A stretch of DNA of 64,000 nucleotides from Streptomyces abikoensis (GCF_014648775.1 NZ_BMRT01000006.1:248001-312000); one strand, 5' to 3'; positions 35,340-44,462 are shown, counted from the stretch's first letter. Notes: generated from the sequence alone by a model not told the origin. A program made the numbers and translations.

Positions 35340-37046
35340 ATGACGTCCACGGTGCCCCCCGCCGCCCACGACGAGCACGAGCAGGCCCAGCCCGTCGAGC
35401 CGCCGATCACCATGTTCGGCCCGGACTTCCCCTTCGCGTACGACGACTTCCTCGCCCACCCGGCGGGCCTCGGCCAGATCCCGGCCACCGAGCACGGCAC
35501 CGAGGTCGCCGTCATCGGTGGCGGCCTGTCGGGCATCATCGCCGCGTACGAGCTGATGAAGATGGGCCTCAAGCCCGTCGTCTACGAGGCCGACCAGATC
35601 GGTGGCCGCCTGCGCACCGTCGGCTTCGAGGGCTGCGATGACGAGCTGACCGCCGAGATGGGCGCGATGCGCTTCCCCCCGTCCTCCACCGCCTTCCAGC
35701 ACTACATCGACCTGGTGGGCCTGGAGACCAAGCCGTTCCCCAACCCGCTCGCGCCCGACACCCCCTCGACCGTCGTCGACCTCAAGGGCGAGTCGCACTA
35801 CGCCGAGACGATCGACGACCTGCCGCAGGTCTACCGTGACGTCGCCACCGCGTGGAACGCCTGCCTGGAGGAGGGCGCCGACTTCTCCGACATGAACCGC
35901 GCCATGCGCGAGCGCGACGTGCCGCGCATCCGTGAGATCTGGGCGAAGCTCGTCGAGAAGCTCGACAACCAGACCTTCTACGGCTTCCTCTGTGAGTCGG
36001 AGGCCTTCAAGTCCTTCCGGCACCGCGAGATCTTCGGCCAGGTCGGCTTCGGCACCGGCGGCTGGGACACCGACTTCCCCAACTCCATCCTGGAGATCCT
36101 CCGCGTCGTGTACACCGAGGCGGACGACCACCACCGCGGCATCGTCGGCGGCAGCCAGCAGCTTCCGCTGCGCCTGTGGGAGCGCGAGCCGGAGAAGATC
36201 ATCCACTGGGCGCCGGGCACCTCGCTGTCCTCGCTGCACGGCGGTGCCCCCCGCCCGGCCGTCACCCGGCTGCACCGTACGGCGGGCAACCGCATCACGG
36301 TGACCGACGCGACCGGCGACATCCGCACCTTCCGGGCGGCGATCTTCACCGCGCAGTCCTGGATGCTGCTGTCCAAGATCGAGTGCGATGACTCGCTCTT
36401 CCCGATCGACCACTGGACGGCGATCGAGCGCACCCACTACATGGAGTCCTCCAAGCTCTTCGTGCCCGTGGACCGGCCGTTCTGGCTGGACAAGGACGAG
36501 GAGACCGGTCGGGACGTGATGTCGATGACGCTCACCGACCGGATGACCCGCGGCACCTATCTGCTGGACAACGGCCCGGACAAGCCGGCCGTGATCTGCC
36601 TGTCGTACACCTGGTGCGACGACAGCCTCAAGTGGCTGCCGCTGTCGGCGAACGAGCGCCTGGAGGTCATGCTCAAGTCGCTCGGCGAGATCTACCCCAA
36701 GGTCGACATCCGGAAGCACATCATCGGCAACCCGGTGACGGTCTCCTGGGAGAACGAGCCCTACTTCATGGGCGCGTTCAAGGCCAACCTGCCGGGCCAC
36801 TACCGCTACCAGCGGCGGCTGTACACCCACTTCATGCAGGACCGCCTGCCCGAGGACATGCGCGGCATCTTCCTCGCGGGAGACGACATCTCCTGGACGG
36901 CCGGCTGGGCCGAGGGCGCCGTGCAGACCGCGCTGAACGCGGTGTGGGGCGTCATGCACCAGTTCGGCGGCAGCACGGACGCCACCAACCCCGGCCCGGG
37001 CGACGTCTTCGACGAGATCGCGCCCGTCGAGCTGCCGGAGGACTGA
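35340..37046 (+). CDS. Flavin amino acid monooxygenase, L-lysine 2-monooxygenase (DavB)-like
   Basis: A 568-residue FAD enzyme. The Rossmann motif VAVIGGGLSGIIAAYEL lies at about 56-72, GGRLR and the substrate-site AEMGAMRFPPSS follow, and the FAD-binding end is GIFLAGDDISWTAGWAEGA. From memory it is strikingly close to Pseudomonas DavB, including the N-terminal ITMFGPDFPFAYDD and PAGLGQIP. The expected reaction converts lysine to 5-aminovaleramide with O2. Tryptophan 2-monooxygenases are related, so the amino acid is not certain. The start follows TAGGAGAG; it is the second gene of the davA-like operon. Confidence 0.85.
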   Translation: MTSTVPPAAHDEHEQAQPVEPPITMFGPDFPFAYDDFLAHPAGLGQIPATEHGTEVAVIGGGLSGIIAAYELMKMGLKPVVYEADQIGGRLRTVGFEGCDDELTAEMGAMRFPPSSTAFQHYIDLVGLETKPFPNPLAPDTPSTVVDLKGESHYAETIDDLPQVYRDVATAWNACLEEGADFSDMNRAMRERDVPRIREIWAKLVEKLDNQTFYGFLCESEAFKSFRHREIFGQVGFGTGGWDTDFPNSILEILRVVYTEADDHHRGIVGGSQQLPLRLWEREPEKIIHWAPGTSLSSLHGGAPRPAVTRLHRTAGNRITVTDATGDIRTFRAAIFTAQSWMLLSKIECDDSLFPIDHWTAIERTHYMESSKLFVPVDRPFWLDKDEETGRDVMSMTLTDRMTRGTYLLDNGPDKPAVICLSYTWCDDSLKWLPLSANERLEVMLKSLGEIYPKVDIRKHIIGNPVTVSWENEPYFMGAFKANLPGHYRYQRRLYTHFMQDRLPEDMRGIFLAGDDISWTAGWAEGAVQTALNAVWGVMHQFGGSTDATNPGPGDVFDEIAPVELPED

Positions 37047-37066
37047 GCCGCTCCACCACCGCGGCC

Positions 37067-37115
37067 GCTGACGCGCGCCCGCCCGTTCGTACGGGGCGGA
37101 CGGGTGCGCGTCAGC
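37067..37115. terminator. Bidirectional terminator between davB-like and DUF5995 genes
   Basis: GCTGACGCGC (37067-37076) pairs with GCGCGTCAGC (37106-37115), with further partial pairing inside. The 3' arm contains the stop codon of the minus-strand DUF5995 gene (37111-37113). Confidence 0.65.
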
Positions 37116-37803
37116 CCAGCGGGGTGAGGAGGCAGCGGCCGACCATGCCGACGCCGGCGTCGACCCGGTCGGTGAACTCCTCGGTCAGCTCGGGCAGTTC
37201 GCGTATCGCCCACAGTGCGCGGAACGAGGCCCAGGCCGCGTTCCGCGCGGCCTCCAGCGTCCAGGAGCCGACGAGATGGGTCAGGGGATCGGCGACGTCG
37301 AGCACGTCCGGCCCCGGCATCAGCTCCTCGCGGATCCGCTCCTCCAGGGCGACGAGCGTCTCGCCGATCCGGTGGAAGTCCCCCTGGAGGGCGCACGGCT
37401 CGACCTCCAGCGCCCGGCAGGTGTCGACGAGCGCCAGCGCCAGGTCATGACCGATGTGGGCGTTGATACCCGCCAGCGCGAACTGCAGCGGCCGGACGGC
37501 CGGATGGCCGCGCAACTGGAACAGCGGCCGCCAGCAGGCGGGCTGCCGACGCCCCCGCGCGGCCTGGTCCACGGCGCGCAGATAGCGCTCGGCGAAGCGC
37601 ACGTCCAGCTCGGCCGTGGCCGTACGGTCCCGGAAGCCCCCGGCCGCCGCCCGCCGGCCGACCTCCTCCGTGACCGCCAGATACACCCGGTTGAAGACGG
37701 CCACCCCGTCCTTCGGCGGCAGCGCGGCTTCCAGTGCCCGCATCCGCGCCAGAACCCCCTCGATGCCGGCGGCCGCCGCCGGCTGTACCCGCGTCATCGT
37801 CAT
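37111..37803 (-). CDS. DUF5995-family protein
   Basis: A 230-residue protein with the features I associate with DUF5995. These are DGVAVFNRVYLAVTEEV near 32-48, LDVRFAERYLRAVDQA, WRPLFQLRGHPAVRPLQFALAGINAHIGHDLALAL and a C-terminal helix bundle. The conserved His residues in NAHIGHDLA suggest a metal or heme site, not demonstrated. The ATG at 37803 was chosen over the upstream frame, which crosses the promoter region; an ATG at 37797 is an alternative. It lies 79 bases after the NCS2 permease stop. Confidence 0.75.
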   Translation of the reverse strand: MTMTRVQPAAAAGIEGVLARMRALEAALPPKDGVAVFNRVYLAVTEEVGRRAAAGGFRDRTATAELDVRFAERYLRAVDQAARGRRQPACWRPLFQLRGHPAVRPLQFALAGINAHIGHDLALALVDTCRALEVEPCALQGDFHRIGETLVALEERIREELMPGPDVLDVADPLTHLVGSWTLEAARNAAWASFRALWAIRELPELTEEFTDRVDAGVGMVGRCLLTPLG

Positions 37804-37835
37804 ACGCACAGAGTGACAGACGAACACGGAGAGTA

Positions 37836-37860
37836 GGCGGTCTGGTCTGATGGTTAACCA
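37836..37860 (-). promoter_or_regulatory. Promoter with palindrome before the DUF5995 gene
   Basis: On the minus strand TTAACC and TACTCT are 16 bases apart, ending 32 bases before the start codon. The perfect 10-base palindrome TGGTTAACCA (37851-37860) covers the -35 box. This suggests the gene has its own regulated promoter, separate from the permease upstream. Confidence 0.45.
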
Positions 37861-37882
37861 GAACGGGTGAACGAGCGGGCCA

Positions 37883-39301
37883 TCAAGCCTCACCGCGCGC
37901 GGGAGCCCCGCCCTCGGCGGCCCCTCCCTCGACCGGGTCGTAGCTGCTCGTCCCCTCGTCCAGCAGCGGCTCCTGCGCCTTGAGGTGTGCCGGGGCCAGG
38001 GCGCGCAGGACGTGGTAGCCGGAGAGGACCACGATCGTGCCGAGCGCGATCCCGCCCAGCTCGAAGTTCTTCCCGAACTTCAGGGAGACGCCGCCGATGC
38101 CGATGATGACGCCCGCGGCCACCGGCACCAGGTTCAGCGGATTGCGCAGGTCGACCTTGTTGTGGACCCAGATCTGCGCGCCCAGCAGGCCGATCATGCC
38201 GTACAGGATGACGGTGATGCCGCCGAGCACCCCGCCCGGGATCGCCGCGACGACGGCCCCGAACTTCGGGCAGACGCCGAAGAGCAGCGCGAAGCAGGCC
38301 GCGGCCCAGTAGGCGGCCGTGGAGTAGACGCGGGTGGCGGCCATCACGCCGATGTTCTCGGAGTACGTGGTGTTGGCCGGTCCGCCGACCGCCGTGGAGA
38401 GCACCGTCGCCACGCCGTCCGCCGCGATCGCCGGGCCCAGCTGGTCGTCCAGCCGGTCACCCGTCATCTCGCCGACGGCCTTGACGTGCCCGGCGTTCTC
38501 CGCGATCAGCGCGATGACCACCGGCAGCGCCACCAGCGCCGCCGACCAGCCGAAGCTCGGCCCGTGCAGCGAGGGCAGGCCGACCCAGTCCGCCTTGGCC
38601 ACCCCCGACAGGTCCAGCCGCCAGTGGTCGACGGCCTCGACGCCGCCGTTCACCGAGTGGATCTTGCCGAAGAACCGGTCGGACACCCAGGACAGGGCGT
38701 AGCCGAAGAGCAGGCCGAGGAAGATCGCCACCCGGGACCAGAAGCCCCGCAGGCACACCACCGCCAGCCCCGTGAACAGCATCGTCAGCAGCGCCGTCCA
38801 CTGGTCCTGCGGCCAGTACGTCCGTGCCGTGACCGGCGCCAGGTTGAAGCCGATCAGCATGACCACCGCACCGGTGACCACCGGCGGCATCGCCGCGTGG
38901 ATGATCCGCGCGCCGAACCGCCGCACCAGCAGGCCGGCGAGGAACAGCACCACGCCGACCACCAGGATCGCCCCGGTGACCGCCGCGCTGTCGCCGCCCT
39001 GGGCCCGGATGATCGCCGCGACTCCGACGAAGGAGAGGCTGCACCCCAGATAGCTGGGCACCCGGCCCCGGGTCGCCAGCAGGAACAGCATCGTGGCGAC
39101 GCCCGACATCATGATCGCGAGGTTCGGGTCGAGGCCCATCAGGACGGGCGCCACGAAGGACGCCCCGAACATCGCCACCACGTGCTGGGCGCCCAGCCCC
39201 GCCGTCCTCGGCCACGAGAGCCGTTCATCCGGTCTGACGACGGCGCCGGGGGCGGGGGTGCGCCCGTCCCCGTGCAGGGTCCAGCGGACGCCCAGGCCCA
39301 T
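37883..39301 (-). CDS. NCS2-family uracil/xanthine permease
   Basis: A 472-residue membrane protein with about 14 hydrophobic segments. It has the nucleobase-transporter features QHVVAMFGASFVAPVLMGLDP near the N-terminus, IAENAGHVKAVGEMTG, whose Glu binds the base in UraA-type carriers, and ANTTYSENIGVMAATRVYS. The ATG at 39301 was chosen because GGGAG lies six bases upstream; a TTG four codons earlier is the alternative. Substrate is uracil or xanthine; with pyrimidine genes elsewhere in the window uracil is attractive but not shown. Confidence 0.88.
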   Translation of the reverse strand: MGLGVRWTLHGDGRTPAPGAVVRPDERLSWPRTAGLGAQHVVAMFGASFVAPVLMGLDPNLAIMMSGVATMLFLLATRGRVPSYLGCSLSFVGVAAIIRAQGGDSAAVTGAILVVGVVLFLAGLLVRRFGARIIHAAMPPVVTGAVVMLIGFNLAPVTARTYWPQDQWTALLTMLFTGLAVVCLRGFWSRVAIFLGLLFGYALSWVSDRFFGKIHSVNGGVEAVDHWRLDLSGVAKADWVGLPSLHGPSFGWSAALVALPVVIALIAENAGHVKAVGEMTGDRLDDQLGPAIAADGVATVLSTAVGGPANTTYSENIGVMAATRVYSTAAYWAAACFALLFGVCPKFGAVVAAIPGGVLGGITVILYGMIGLLGAQIWVHNKVDLRNPLNLVPVAAGVIIGIGGVSLKFGKNFELGGIALGTIVVLSGYHVLRALAPAHLKAQEPLLDEGTSSYDPVEGGAAEGGAPARGEA

Positions 39302-39536
39302 GACTGCTCCCAAAATGTTCGCGTTGTGATGATCCGGACCATGCTAAGCGCGGCCGACGGGTGCTCCCGCGCGCCCGGAGTCCGGCCGGGGGCTGTGTGC
39401 CGGGTCCGCTCGCGGTGTTGCTGCGATCGGCGCAATTAACACCTCGTAGGGCTGTATGGCCACGCTTGCCAGATGTTTATCGGTTCATGCGAGGTATGCG
39501 TCCGGTGTCCGATTTCCTGCAATTCAGGAGACACAC

Positions 39537-40262
39537 ATGCGCAAGCACGTCGGCCGCACCGCGGCCGCCGCGATCATCGCCGCCGCAACCGTCGTTCCGG
39601 TCGCCGGGGTCGCTCAGGCCGCGCCGCAGATCGCGTCCGGCAACCAGGTCCAGGGCTGGGACGACGACCATGACTGCGACCGCGGCCGGGACCACGGCCG
39701 CGACCGCGACCGCGACAAGGGCCGTGACCACGACAAGGGTCGCGACCGCGACAAGGGCCGTGGCGACCGGGACAAGGGCCGCGACCGAGACCGGGACTGC
39801 GACCGGGGTCGTGACCGCGACCGGGGCCGTGACCGGGACTGCGACCGCGACCGCGGACGCCACCACGAGGACTGCGACCACCACTCCCACCACATCTACC
39901 GGCACGTCTGGACCCACCACAACAACTGGTGGAACTGGGGCGGCAACTGGTTCGGTGGCTGGGGTGGCCACAACAAGTGGGGCGGCCACCACAACCGCTG
40001 GGGCGGCGGCGGCTGGGGCGAGGAGGACTGCGGCGGCGGTGGCCGCTGGGGTGGCCACCACAACCGCGGCTGGGATGACGACGACTGCGGTGGCGGCCAC
40101 CGGGGCGGCCACCACGAGCGCTGGGGCGGCCACCACGGTGGCTGGGAAGACGACTGCGGTGGCGGCAAGTGGGGCGGCCACCACGAGCGCTGGGGCGGCG
40201 GCGACTGCAACCGCGGTGGCGGCCACTGGGGTGGCGGCATCTTCGGCGGCATCGTGATCTGA
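39537..40262 (+). CDS. Secreted low-complexity protein with RD/KG and GGHH-W-C repeats
   Basis: A 241-residue exported protein. A Sec signal peptide occupies about 1-28, cleaved after AGVAQA. Residues ~40-105 are charged repeats of RDRDKG type. The rest (~130-235) is Gly/His/Trp-rich, with repeats such as GGHHERWGG and short acidic segments with one Cys each (DDDCGGG, EEDCGGG). CAGGAG lies six bases before the ATG. The DNA is itself internally repetitive. Function unknown; metal binding or a surface coat role is only a guess from His/Cys/Asp content. Confidence 0.8.
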   Translation: MRKHVGRTAAAAIIAAATVVPVAGVAQAAPQIASGNQVQGWDDDHDCDRGRDHGRDRDRDKGRDHDKGRDRDKGRGDRDKGRDRDRDCDRGRDRDRGRDRDCDRDRGRHHEDCDHHSHHIYRHVWTHHNNWWNWGGNWFGGWGGHNKWGGHHNRWGGGGWGEEDCGGGGRWGGHHNRGWDDDDCGGGHRGGHHERWGGHHGGWEDDCGGGKWGGHHERWGGGDCNRGGGHWGGGIFGGIVI

Positions 40263-40290
40263 CCCCTCGCGCCTGAACAGTCCCCCTCCA

Positions 40291-40337
40291 CCGCGGGCCG
40301 TCGTCGCACCCTCCGGGGTACGGCGCACGGCCCGCGG
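40291..40337. terminator. Hairpin between the secreted protein and MFS genes
   Basis: CCGCGGGCCGT (40291-40301) pairs with ACGGCCCGCGG (40327-40337) over a 25-base loop that can itself fold. It lies between convergent genes and may act for both. Confidence 0.55.
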
Positions 40338-40361
40338 CGGCGTGCGCGGCGGCCCGCCGCC

Positions 40362-41579
40362 TCAGCGGCGCTCGACGGCCGGCGCGGCCCGGTCCGCCGA
40401 CGCGGCGCGGGCCGGGGCGCGCAGCACGCCCGCGCCCGCCACCAGCCCCGCGGCCCCCGCCGTCACCACGGCGAAGGACATCGTGAGCGAACCGGCGTTC
40501 GCGATCTGCCCGATGACGGCCGGCGCCACCAGCCCCGAGGTGTAGGTGATGGTGGCCACGCCCGCTATCGCCCGGCTGGGCTCGGGCCCGCTGCGCCCCG
40601 CCGCCGCGAAGGCCAGCGGCACGACGACCGCGATGCCCAGCCCCATCAGGCCGAACCCGGCGATGACCGGCACCGCCGAACCACCGGCGACCACCAGCAC
40701 CCCGCCGGCCGTCGCCAGGACGCCCCCGGCCCGTACGGCGCGCACCGGCCCGAAGCGCCGCACCGCCGCGTCACCCGCCAGCCGGGCCGCCGCCATCGTG
40801 CAGGCGAAGGCCGTGGTGCAGCCCGCCGCGACGCCGGCGCCGGAGCCCACGACGTCCCGCAGGTAGACCGCCGACCAGTCCAGGCTCGCGCCCTCCGCGA
40901 AGACGGCGCAGAACCCCACCGCCCCGATCGCCAGCGCCGAGCGCGGCGGCAGGGCGAAGCGCGGCGGGGGATGCTCCTCCGGCTCCGCCCGCAGGTCCAG
41001 CACCCAGTGACAGACGACCGCGCCCAGCAGGACGAGGACGCCGGCCGCCACCCCGAGATGGACCCGCGCGTCCGTACCGGCGTGCGCGGCGACGGTGCCC
41101 GCCGCCGAACCGGCGAGGGCGCCGACGCTCCACATCCCGTGCAGCCCGGACATGATCGACCGCCCAAGCCGCTCCTCGGTGCGCACTCCCAGCGCGTTCA
41201 TCGCGACGTCCGCCAGCCCGGACGTGGCCCCGTACACCGCCAGTGCCGCGCAGAACGCGATCATGCCGGGGGCGAGGGCGACCGGGACCAGCGAGGCGCA
41301 CCACAGGGCGAGCAGGGCGCGCAGCGCGGTCCGTGAGCCGTAGCGGTGACTTATCCGCCCCGCGAGCGGCATCGCGAGCGACGCGCCGATCGCGGGCAGG
41401 GCGAGCGCCAGGCCGAGCCGGCCGGAACCGATGCCGAGGTGGTCCTGGAACCAGGGGACGCGGGTGGCGAAACTGCCGGTGACCGCGCCGTGGACGGCGA
41501 AGATCGCCGCCATCGCGACCCTGGCCCGGCGGACCGCCGGGGGAGTGCCCCGCTCTCCGCGTCCCGTGCTGCCGTCCAT
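40362..41579 (-). CDS. Major facilitator superfamily transporter
   Basis: A 405-residue protein with about 12 hydrophobic segments and the MFS signature loop AGRISHRYGSRTALR between the second and third (G-R-x-x-D/HR-x-G type). It is of the small YbjJ/YttB-like group often annotated as efflux. The ATG at 41579 was chosen over 41597 because GAGGAGGGG lies just upstream. It is preceded by the chitinase end, 44 bases away on the same strand, so read-through is possible. Substrate unknown. Confidence 0.82.
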   Translation of the reverse strand: MDGSTGRGERGTPPAVRRARVAMAAIFAVHGAVTGSFATRVPWFQDHLGIGSGRLGLALALPAIGASLAMPLAGRISHRYGSRTALRALLALWCASLVPVALAPGMIAFCAALAVYGATSGLADVAMNALGVRTEERLGRSIMSGLHGMWSVGALAGSAAGTVAAHAGTDARVHLGVAAGVLVLLGAVVCHWVLDLRAEPEEHPPPRFALPPRSALAIGAVGFCAVFAEGASLDWSAVYLRDVVGSGAGVAAGCTTAFACTMAAARLAGDAAVRRFGPVRAVRAGGVLATAGGVLVVAGGSAVPVIAGFGLMGLGIAVVVPLAFAAAGRSGPEPSRAIAGVATITYTSGLVAPAVIGQIANAGSLTMSFAVVTAGAAGLVAGAGVLRAPARAASADRAAPAVERR

Positions 41580-41623
41580 ACGACCCCTCCTCGGCATCGG
41601 CCCGTCGTCCGGACCTCAGTCCA

Positions 41624-44026
41624 TCAGCAGGCGCCGAGGTCCTGCCATACGCCCCATTCGCCGGTGGTCCCGGGCTCCTCGCCCTTGGTCCACCACTTGG
41701 CCTTCCAGTTGTGGGACTTCCAGGAGACGGTGGCGCCGCCGTTGTAGGCGGTCGCCGCGTCCCAGGCGGGGGCCGCGCAGGCGCCGCCCGTCGGGGTGGC
41801 GGTGGGCGTGCCGGTCGGGGTCGCCGTCGGGGTGGACGTCGGGGTGGGCGTCGGGGTGGCGCCGCCGGGGTCGACCACGGTCGTGCCCCGGGCCAGGTCG
41901 CCGGCCAGCGCGTACGTCGTCCCGCCGACGGTCACCGTCCAGTTGGACGGGGTGGCGGCCGGGAGGTAGTAGACGAAGTCGACGACGGCCGTGGCGCCGG
42001 GGGCGAGCGACTGGTAGGAGGGGAGCTTCAGGGAGACGCGGTTGTAGTCGCCCTTGAGGCCGCCGATGTTGTTCGCCGCCGTGTGGTCGCTACGGACGAC
42101 CTTCAGGCCCCAGCCGGACTGGTCCTTGGCGTTGCCCGGTGCCGAGTTGCCGTAGTCGAACTGGAACTCGGATCCGCCGGGGATGGTGGTCTTGCTGTTG
42201 TTGGTGATGCGCAGCTTGGGGCTGATGGGGTAGTTGGAGTCGCCGAGGGGGAAGTCGGTGAGGCTGACGTCGATGTCGAGGGCCTGGGTGGGCAGGTCGG
42301 TGGTCGCGCGCCGGGCGCCATAGGCGGGGGCGGACTTGAAGGCGTCGTACATCGCCGAGGTGAGGGTGCTGCCGGGCTCGTACTGGCCCTTGGCGGCGTT
42401 CCAGCCGTAGTCGCCGGCGAGTTCCCAGATCATGGTGCCGCCGAGGCCCTTGTCCACGACGTACTGGGCCTTGGCCTTGACCGACTGCTCGTCCTCGGTG
42501 GAGAGGAAGACCTTCTTCTCGGCGTTCCACAGCCAGGGCGCGGTGAGCGTGGCGTCGTAGCGGCGGGCGTAGCTGCCGGTGAGCTTGGTGCCGGCGGGGA
42601 AGCCGTAGCGGGTGAGGTAGTCGCCCGCGACGCCCTTCTCCAGGTTCTTGGCGTGCCACATGGGGTTGGAGCCGGCGGGGGACTCCTTGCCGGCGTCGTC
42701 GAGGTCGTGCCAGAGGTTGTCGATGCCGACGGCGCCGTCACCGCAGGTCGTCAGCCCCGAACCGGCCGGGCAGGCGGTCGTCTTCGCCTGGCCCCACAGG
42801 CCGTCGGTGCCGCCGGTGACGTTCTTCCAGCCGCGGGTGTAGTACGGCAGGCCCAGGTTGACCCGGCCGGGCGGCAGGGCGCCGCGGAAGTAGTGGTAGG
42901 CCCAGTCGCCGTTGAGGTAGCCGATGCCGCCGTACTGAGCGGTGGTGTAGACGCCCCACTTGGCGAGTTCGGCGTCCTTTCCGTCGTCGTAGAGCGCGGC
43001 GTTCGGGCCGACGAATTCGTTCCAGGCGCCGTGCAGGTCGTACGACATGACGTTGACGTAGTCCAGGTACTTCGTGGCCTGGTACGTCTCCATGCCGCGC
43101 AGGAGGTATCCGGAGGAGGGCGCGGCGACGGAGAGCAGATAGTGCTTGCCGTCGGCGGCGCCGGCCCGGTCGAGCTTTTCGCGGAGGGTCTTCAGCAGTG
43201 CCGTGTAGCCCTTGTTGAGCCCGCCGCGCCGGGCGTTGGCGAGCGCCCAGTCCTTGGGGTTCCCGGCGTCCTTCATGGAGGTCGGGTACTCGTAGTCGAT
43301 GTCGACGCCGTTGAACCCGTACTTCTTGACGAACGCGACGGCGGAGTCGGCGAAGGTGTCGATGCCCGCCTGGTTGACCGATCCGTCGGCGTTCGTCGCC
43401 GTCTTGTAGAAGCCGCCGGAATCGACGCGCCTGCCGTTCTCGTCGATGTATCCGCCGGTTTCCGCCCAGCCGCCCACGGAGATGAGAGTCTTCACGTCCG
43501 GGTGCTGTTTCTTGAATTTGTTGAGCAGGTTGAAGTGGCCCTTGTAGGGGAGGGCCGGGTCCATTTCCGTGCCCGCCGTTCCGGGCCAGGTCATTCCGGT
43601 CGCGGGATTGTCGGGGCCGTCCGCGCCGACGGATATCTTGTCGTCCTGCCCGACGTGCGCGAAGGCGTAATTGAGGTGGGTGACCTTGTCCCAGGGGATG
43701 TCGGGGGCCAGATAGGCGGGGGTGCCGTCCTTGCCGGTGCGCCAGCCGGTGAAGTAGCCGATGACGCGGCGCTGGTGGTCGGCGCCCATCTTCTCGCGGC
43801 CGGCGGTGTCGTAGACCGAACAGTAGGGGACGTCGACGCCCGGGGTGGTGTAGAGGCCGTCGGGGCGACAGGCGGACTGGTCCTGGGCGTGCGAGGCGGT
43901 GGCCGAGAGGGTGCCGACGAGCAGTCCGGCCAGCGCGGTGCCCGCCGAGGCGAGCGCGAGGCCGCGGCGGGCGCGGCGGGGGTGTCCGGTGGGTCTCTTC
44001 AGGGACAACACGAGCGTGTTCCTCAC
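41624..44026 (-). CDS. Secreted family 18 chitinase with C-terminal chitin-binding module
   Basis: An 800-residue exported endo-acting enzyme. A long signal peptide (about 1-47) ends SATASHA. The GH18 barrel holds FNGVDIDYEYP with catalytic E246 in the DxxDxDxE motif. A beta-sandwich domain follows (~590-730), then a PT-rich linker, and finally a CBM5/12-type chitin-binding module with W-x-x-x-x-x-Y and WWTKGEEPG. Its position next to the riboflavin genes matches ChiI (SCO1444) of S. coelicolor, by recall. Start GTG at 44026. Expression is likely chitin-inducible through the repeats at 44137-44169. Confidence 0.93.
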   Translation of the reverse strand: MRNTLVLSLKRPTGHPRRARRGLALASAGTALAGLLVGTLSATASHAQDQSACRPDGLYTTPGVDVPYCSVYDTAGREKMGADHQRRVIGYFTGWRTGKDGTPAYLAPDIPWDKVTHLNYAFAHVGQDDKISVGADGPDNPATGMTWPGTAGTEMDPALPYKGHFNLLNKFKKQHPDVKTLISVGGWAETGGYIDENGRRVDSGGFYKTATNADGSVNQAGIDTFADSAVAFVKKYGFNGVDIDYEYPTSMKDAGNPKDWALANARRGGLNKGYTALLKTLREKLDRAGAADGKHYLLSVAAPSSGYLLRGMETYQATKYLDYVNVMSYDLHGAWNEFVGPNAALYDDGKDAELAKWGVYTTAQYGGIGYLNGDWAYHYFRGALPPGRVNLGLPYYTRGWKNVTGGTDGLWGQAKTTACPAGSGLTTCGDGAVGIDNLWHDLDDAGKESPAGSNPMWHAKNLEKGVAGDYLTRYGFPAGTKLTGSYARRYDATLTAPWLWNAEKKVFLSTEDEQSVKAKAQYVVDKGLGGTMIWELAGDYGWNAAKGQYEPGSTLTSAMYDAFKSAPAYGARRATTDLPTQALDIDVSLTDFPLGDSNYPISPKLRITNNSKTTIPGGSEFQFDYGNSAPGNAKDQSGWGLKVVRSDHTAANNIGGLKGDYNRVSLKLPSYQSLAPGATAVVDFVYYLPAATPSNWTVTVGGTTYALAGDLARGTTVVDPGGATPTPTPTSTPTATPTGTPTATPTGGACAAPAWDAATAYNGGATVSWKSHNWKAKWWTKGEEPGTTGEWGVWQDLGAC

Positions 44027-44127
44027 AGTGGGGGCTCTTGCGAGCGCGGTGCGTGGGGGGCTTGCGACGTGCTGTGGCCCGTGGTGTGCGCCGACCGGCG
44101 GGCCCTTACTCCTCGGAGGTGTGGCAG

Positions 44128-44169
44128 AGGTTAAGAGGACTAGACCAGTGCGTCAATAGGTCCGGACCA
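44128..44169 (-). promoter_or_regulatory. Chitinase promoter with two chitin-response direct repeats (DasR-type site)
   Basis: On the minus strand TTGACG (44151-44156) and TAACCT (44128-44133) are 17 bases apart. Two 12-base repeats, TGGTCTAGTCCT (44137-44148) and TGGTCCGGACCT (44158-44169), match the TGGTCCAGACCT repeats known from Streptomyces chitinase promoters, with a 21-base period. The first lies wholly in the -35/-10 spacer and, extended to 16 bases, matches the DasR consensus ACTGGTCTAGACCAGT at 13 positions. Repression by DasR and relief by glucosamine 6-phosphate are inferred. Confidence 0.85.
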
Positions 44170-44334
44170 ACGTCCCTTATTCCTCCGTCGCCCTCGGTGT
44201 GAGCCTCGGCGCACTGTGTCAAGTCCCCATGGACATCGCGCCGCCGCCCGGCGTACGCTCGGAACGTCCGGCCTACGGATCAAGAAACCGCAGGTCAGGC
44301 GCCTTGTACTATTGAGCGAACAGTTTTTACGCAG

Positions 44335-44462
44335 CGCACTCCGGGGTCGGTGAAAATCCGAACCGGCGGTTACAGTCCGCGACCCGACCGCAGCCGGCGG
44401 CCGGTTGACCAGGTGAAATTCCTGGACCGACGGTTAAAGTCCGGATGGGAGGCAGTGCGCGG
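44335..44462 (+). ncRNA. FMN riboswitch (RFN element)
   Basis: The conserved blocks are all present: GGGGTCGGTGAAAATCCGAA, CCGGCGGTTACAGTCCGCGA, GACCAGGTGAAATTCCTGGA, CCGACGGTTAAAGTCCGGAT and GGGAGGCAGTGCG. The closing P1 helix pairs GCGCACT (44335-44341) with AGTGCGC near 44456-44462. It sits about 185 bases before ribD. The downstream platform is GC-rich; because AGGAGG before ribD is distant, transcription termination or folding over the ribosome site are both possible. FMN binding would lower the whole rib operon. Confidence 0.95.

Noticed and set aside
39477..40328. 283-codon minus-strand frame opposite the secreted repeat protein
   Set aside because: Mirror of the low-complexity repeats (Ala/Val/Pro only); the plus strand has a signal peptide and ribosome site.
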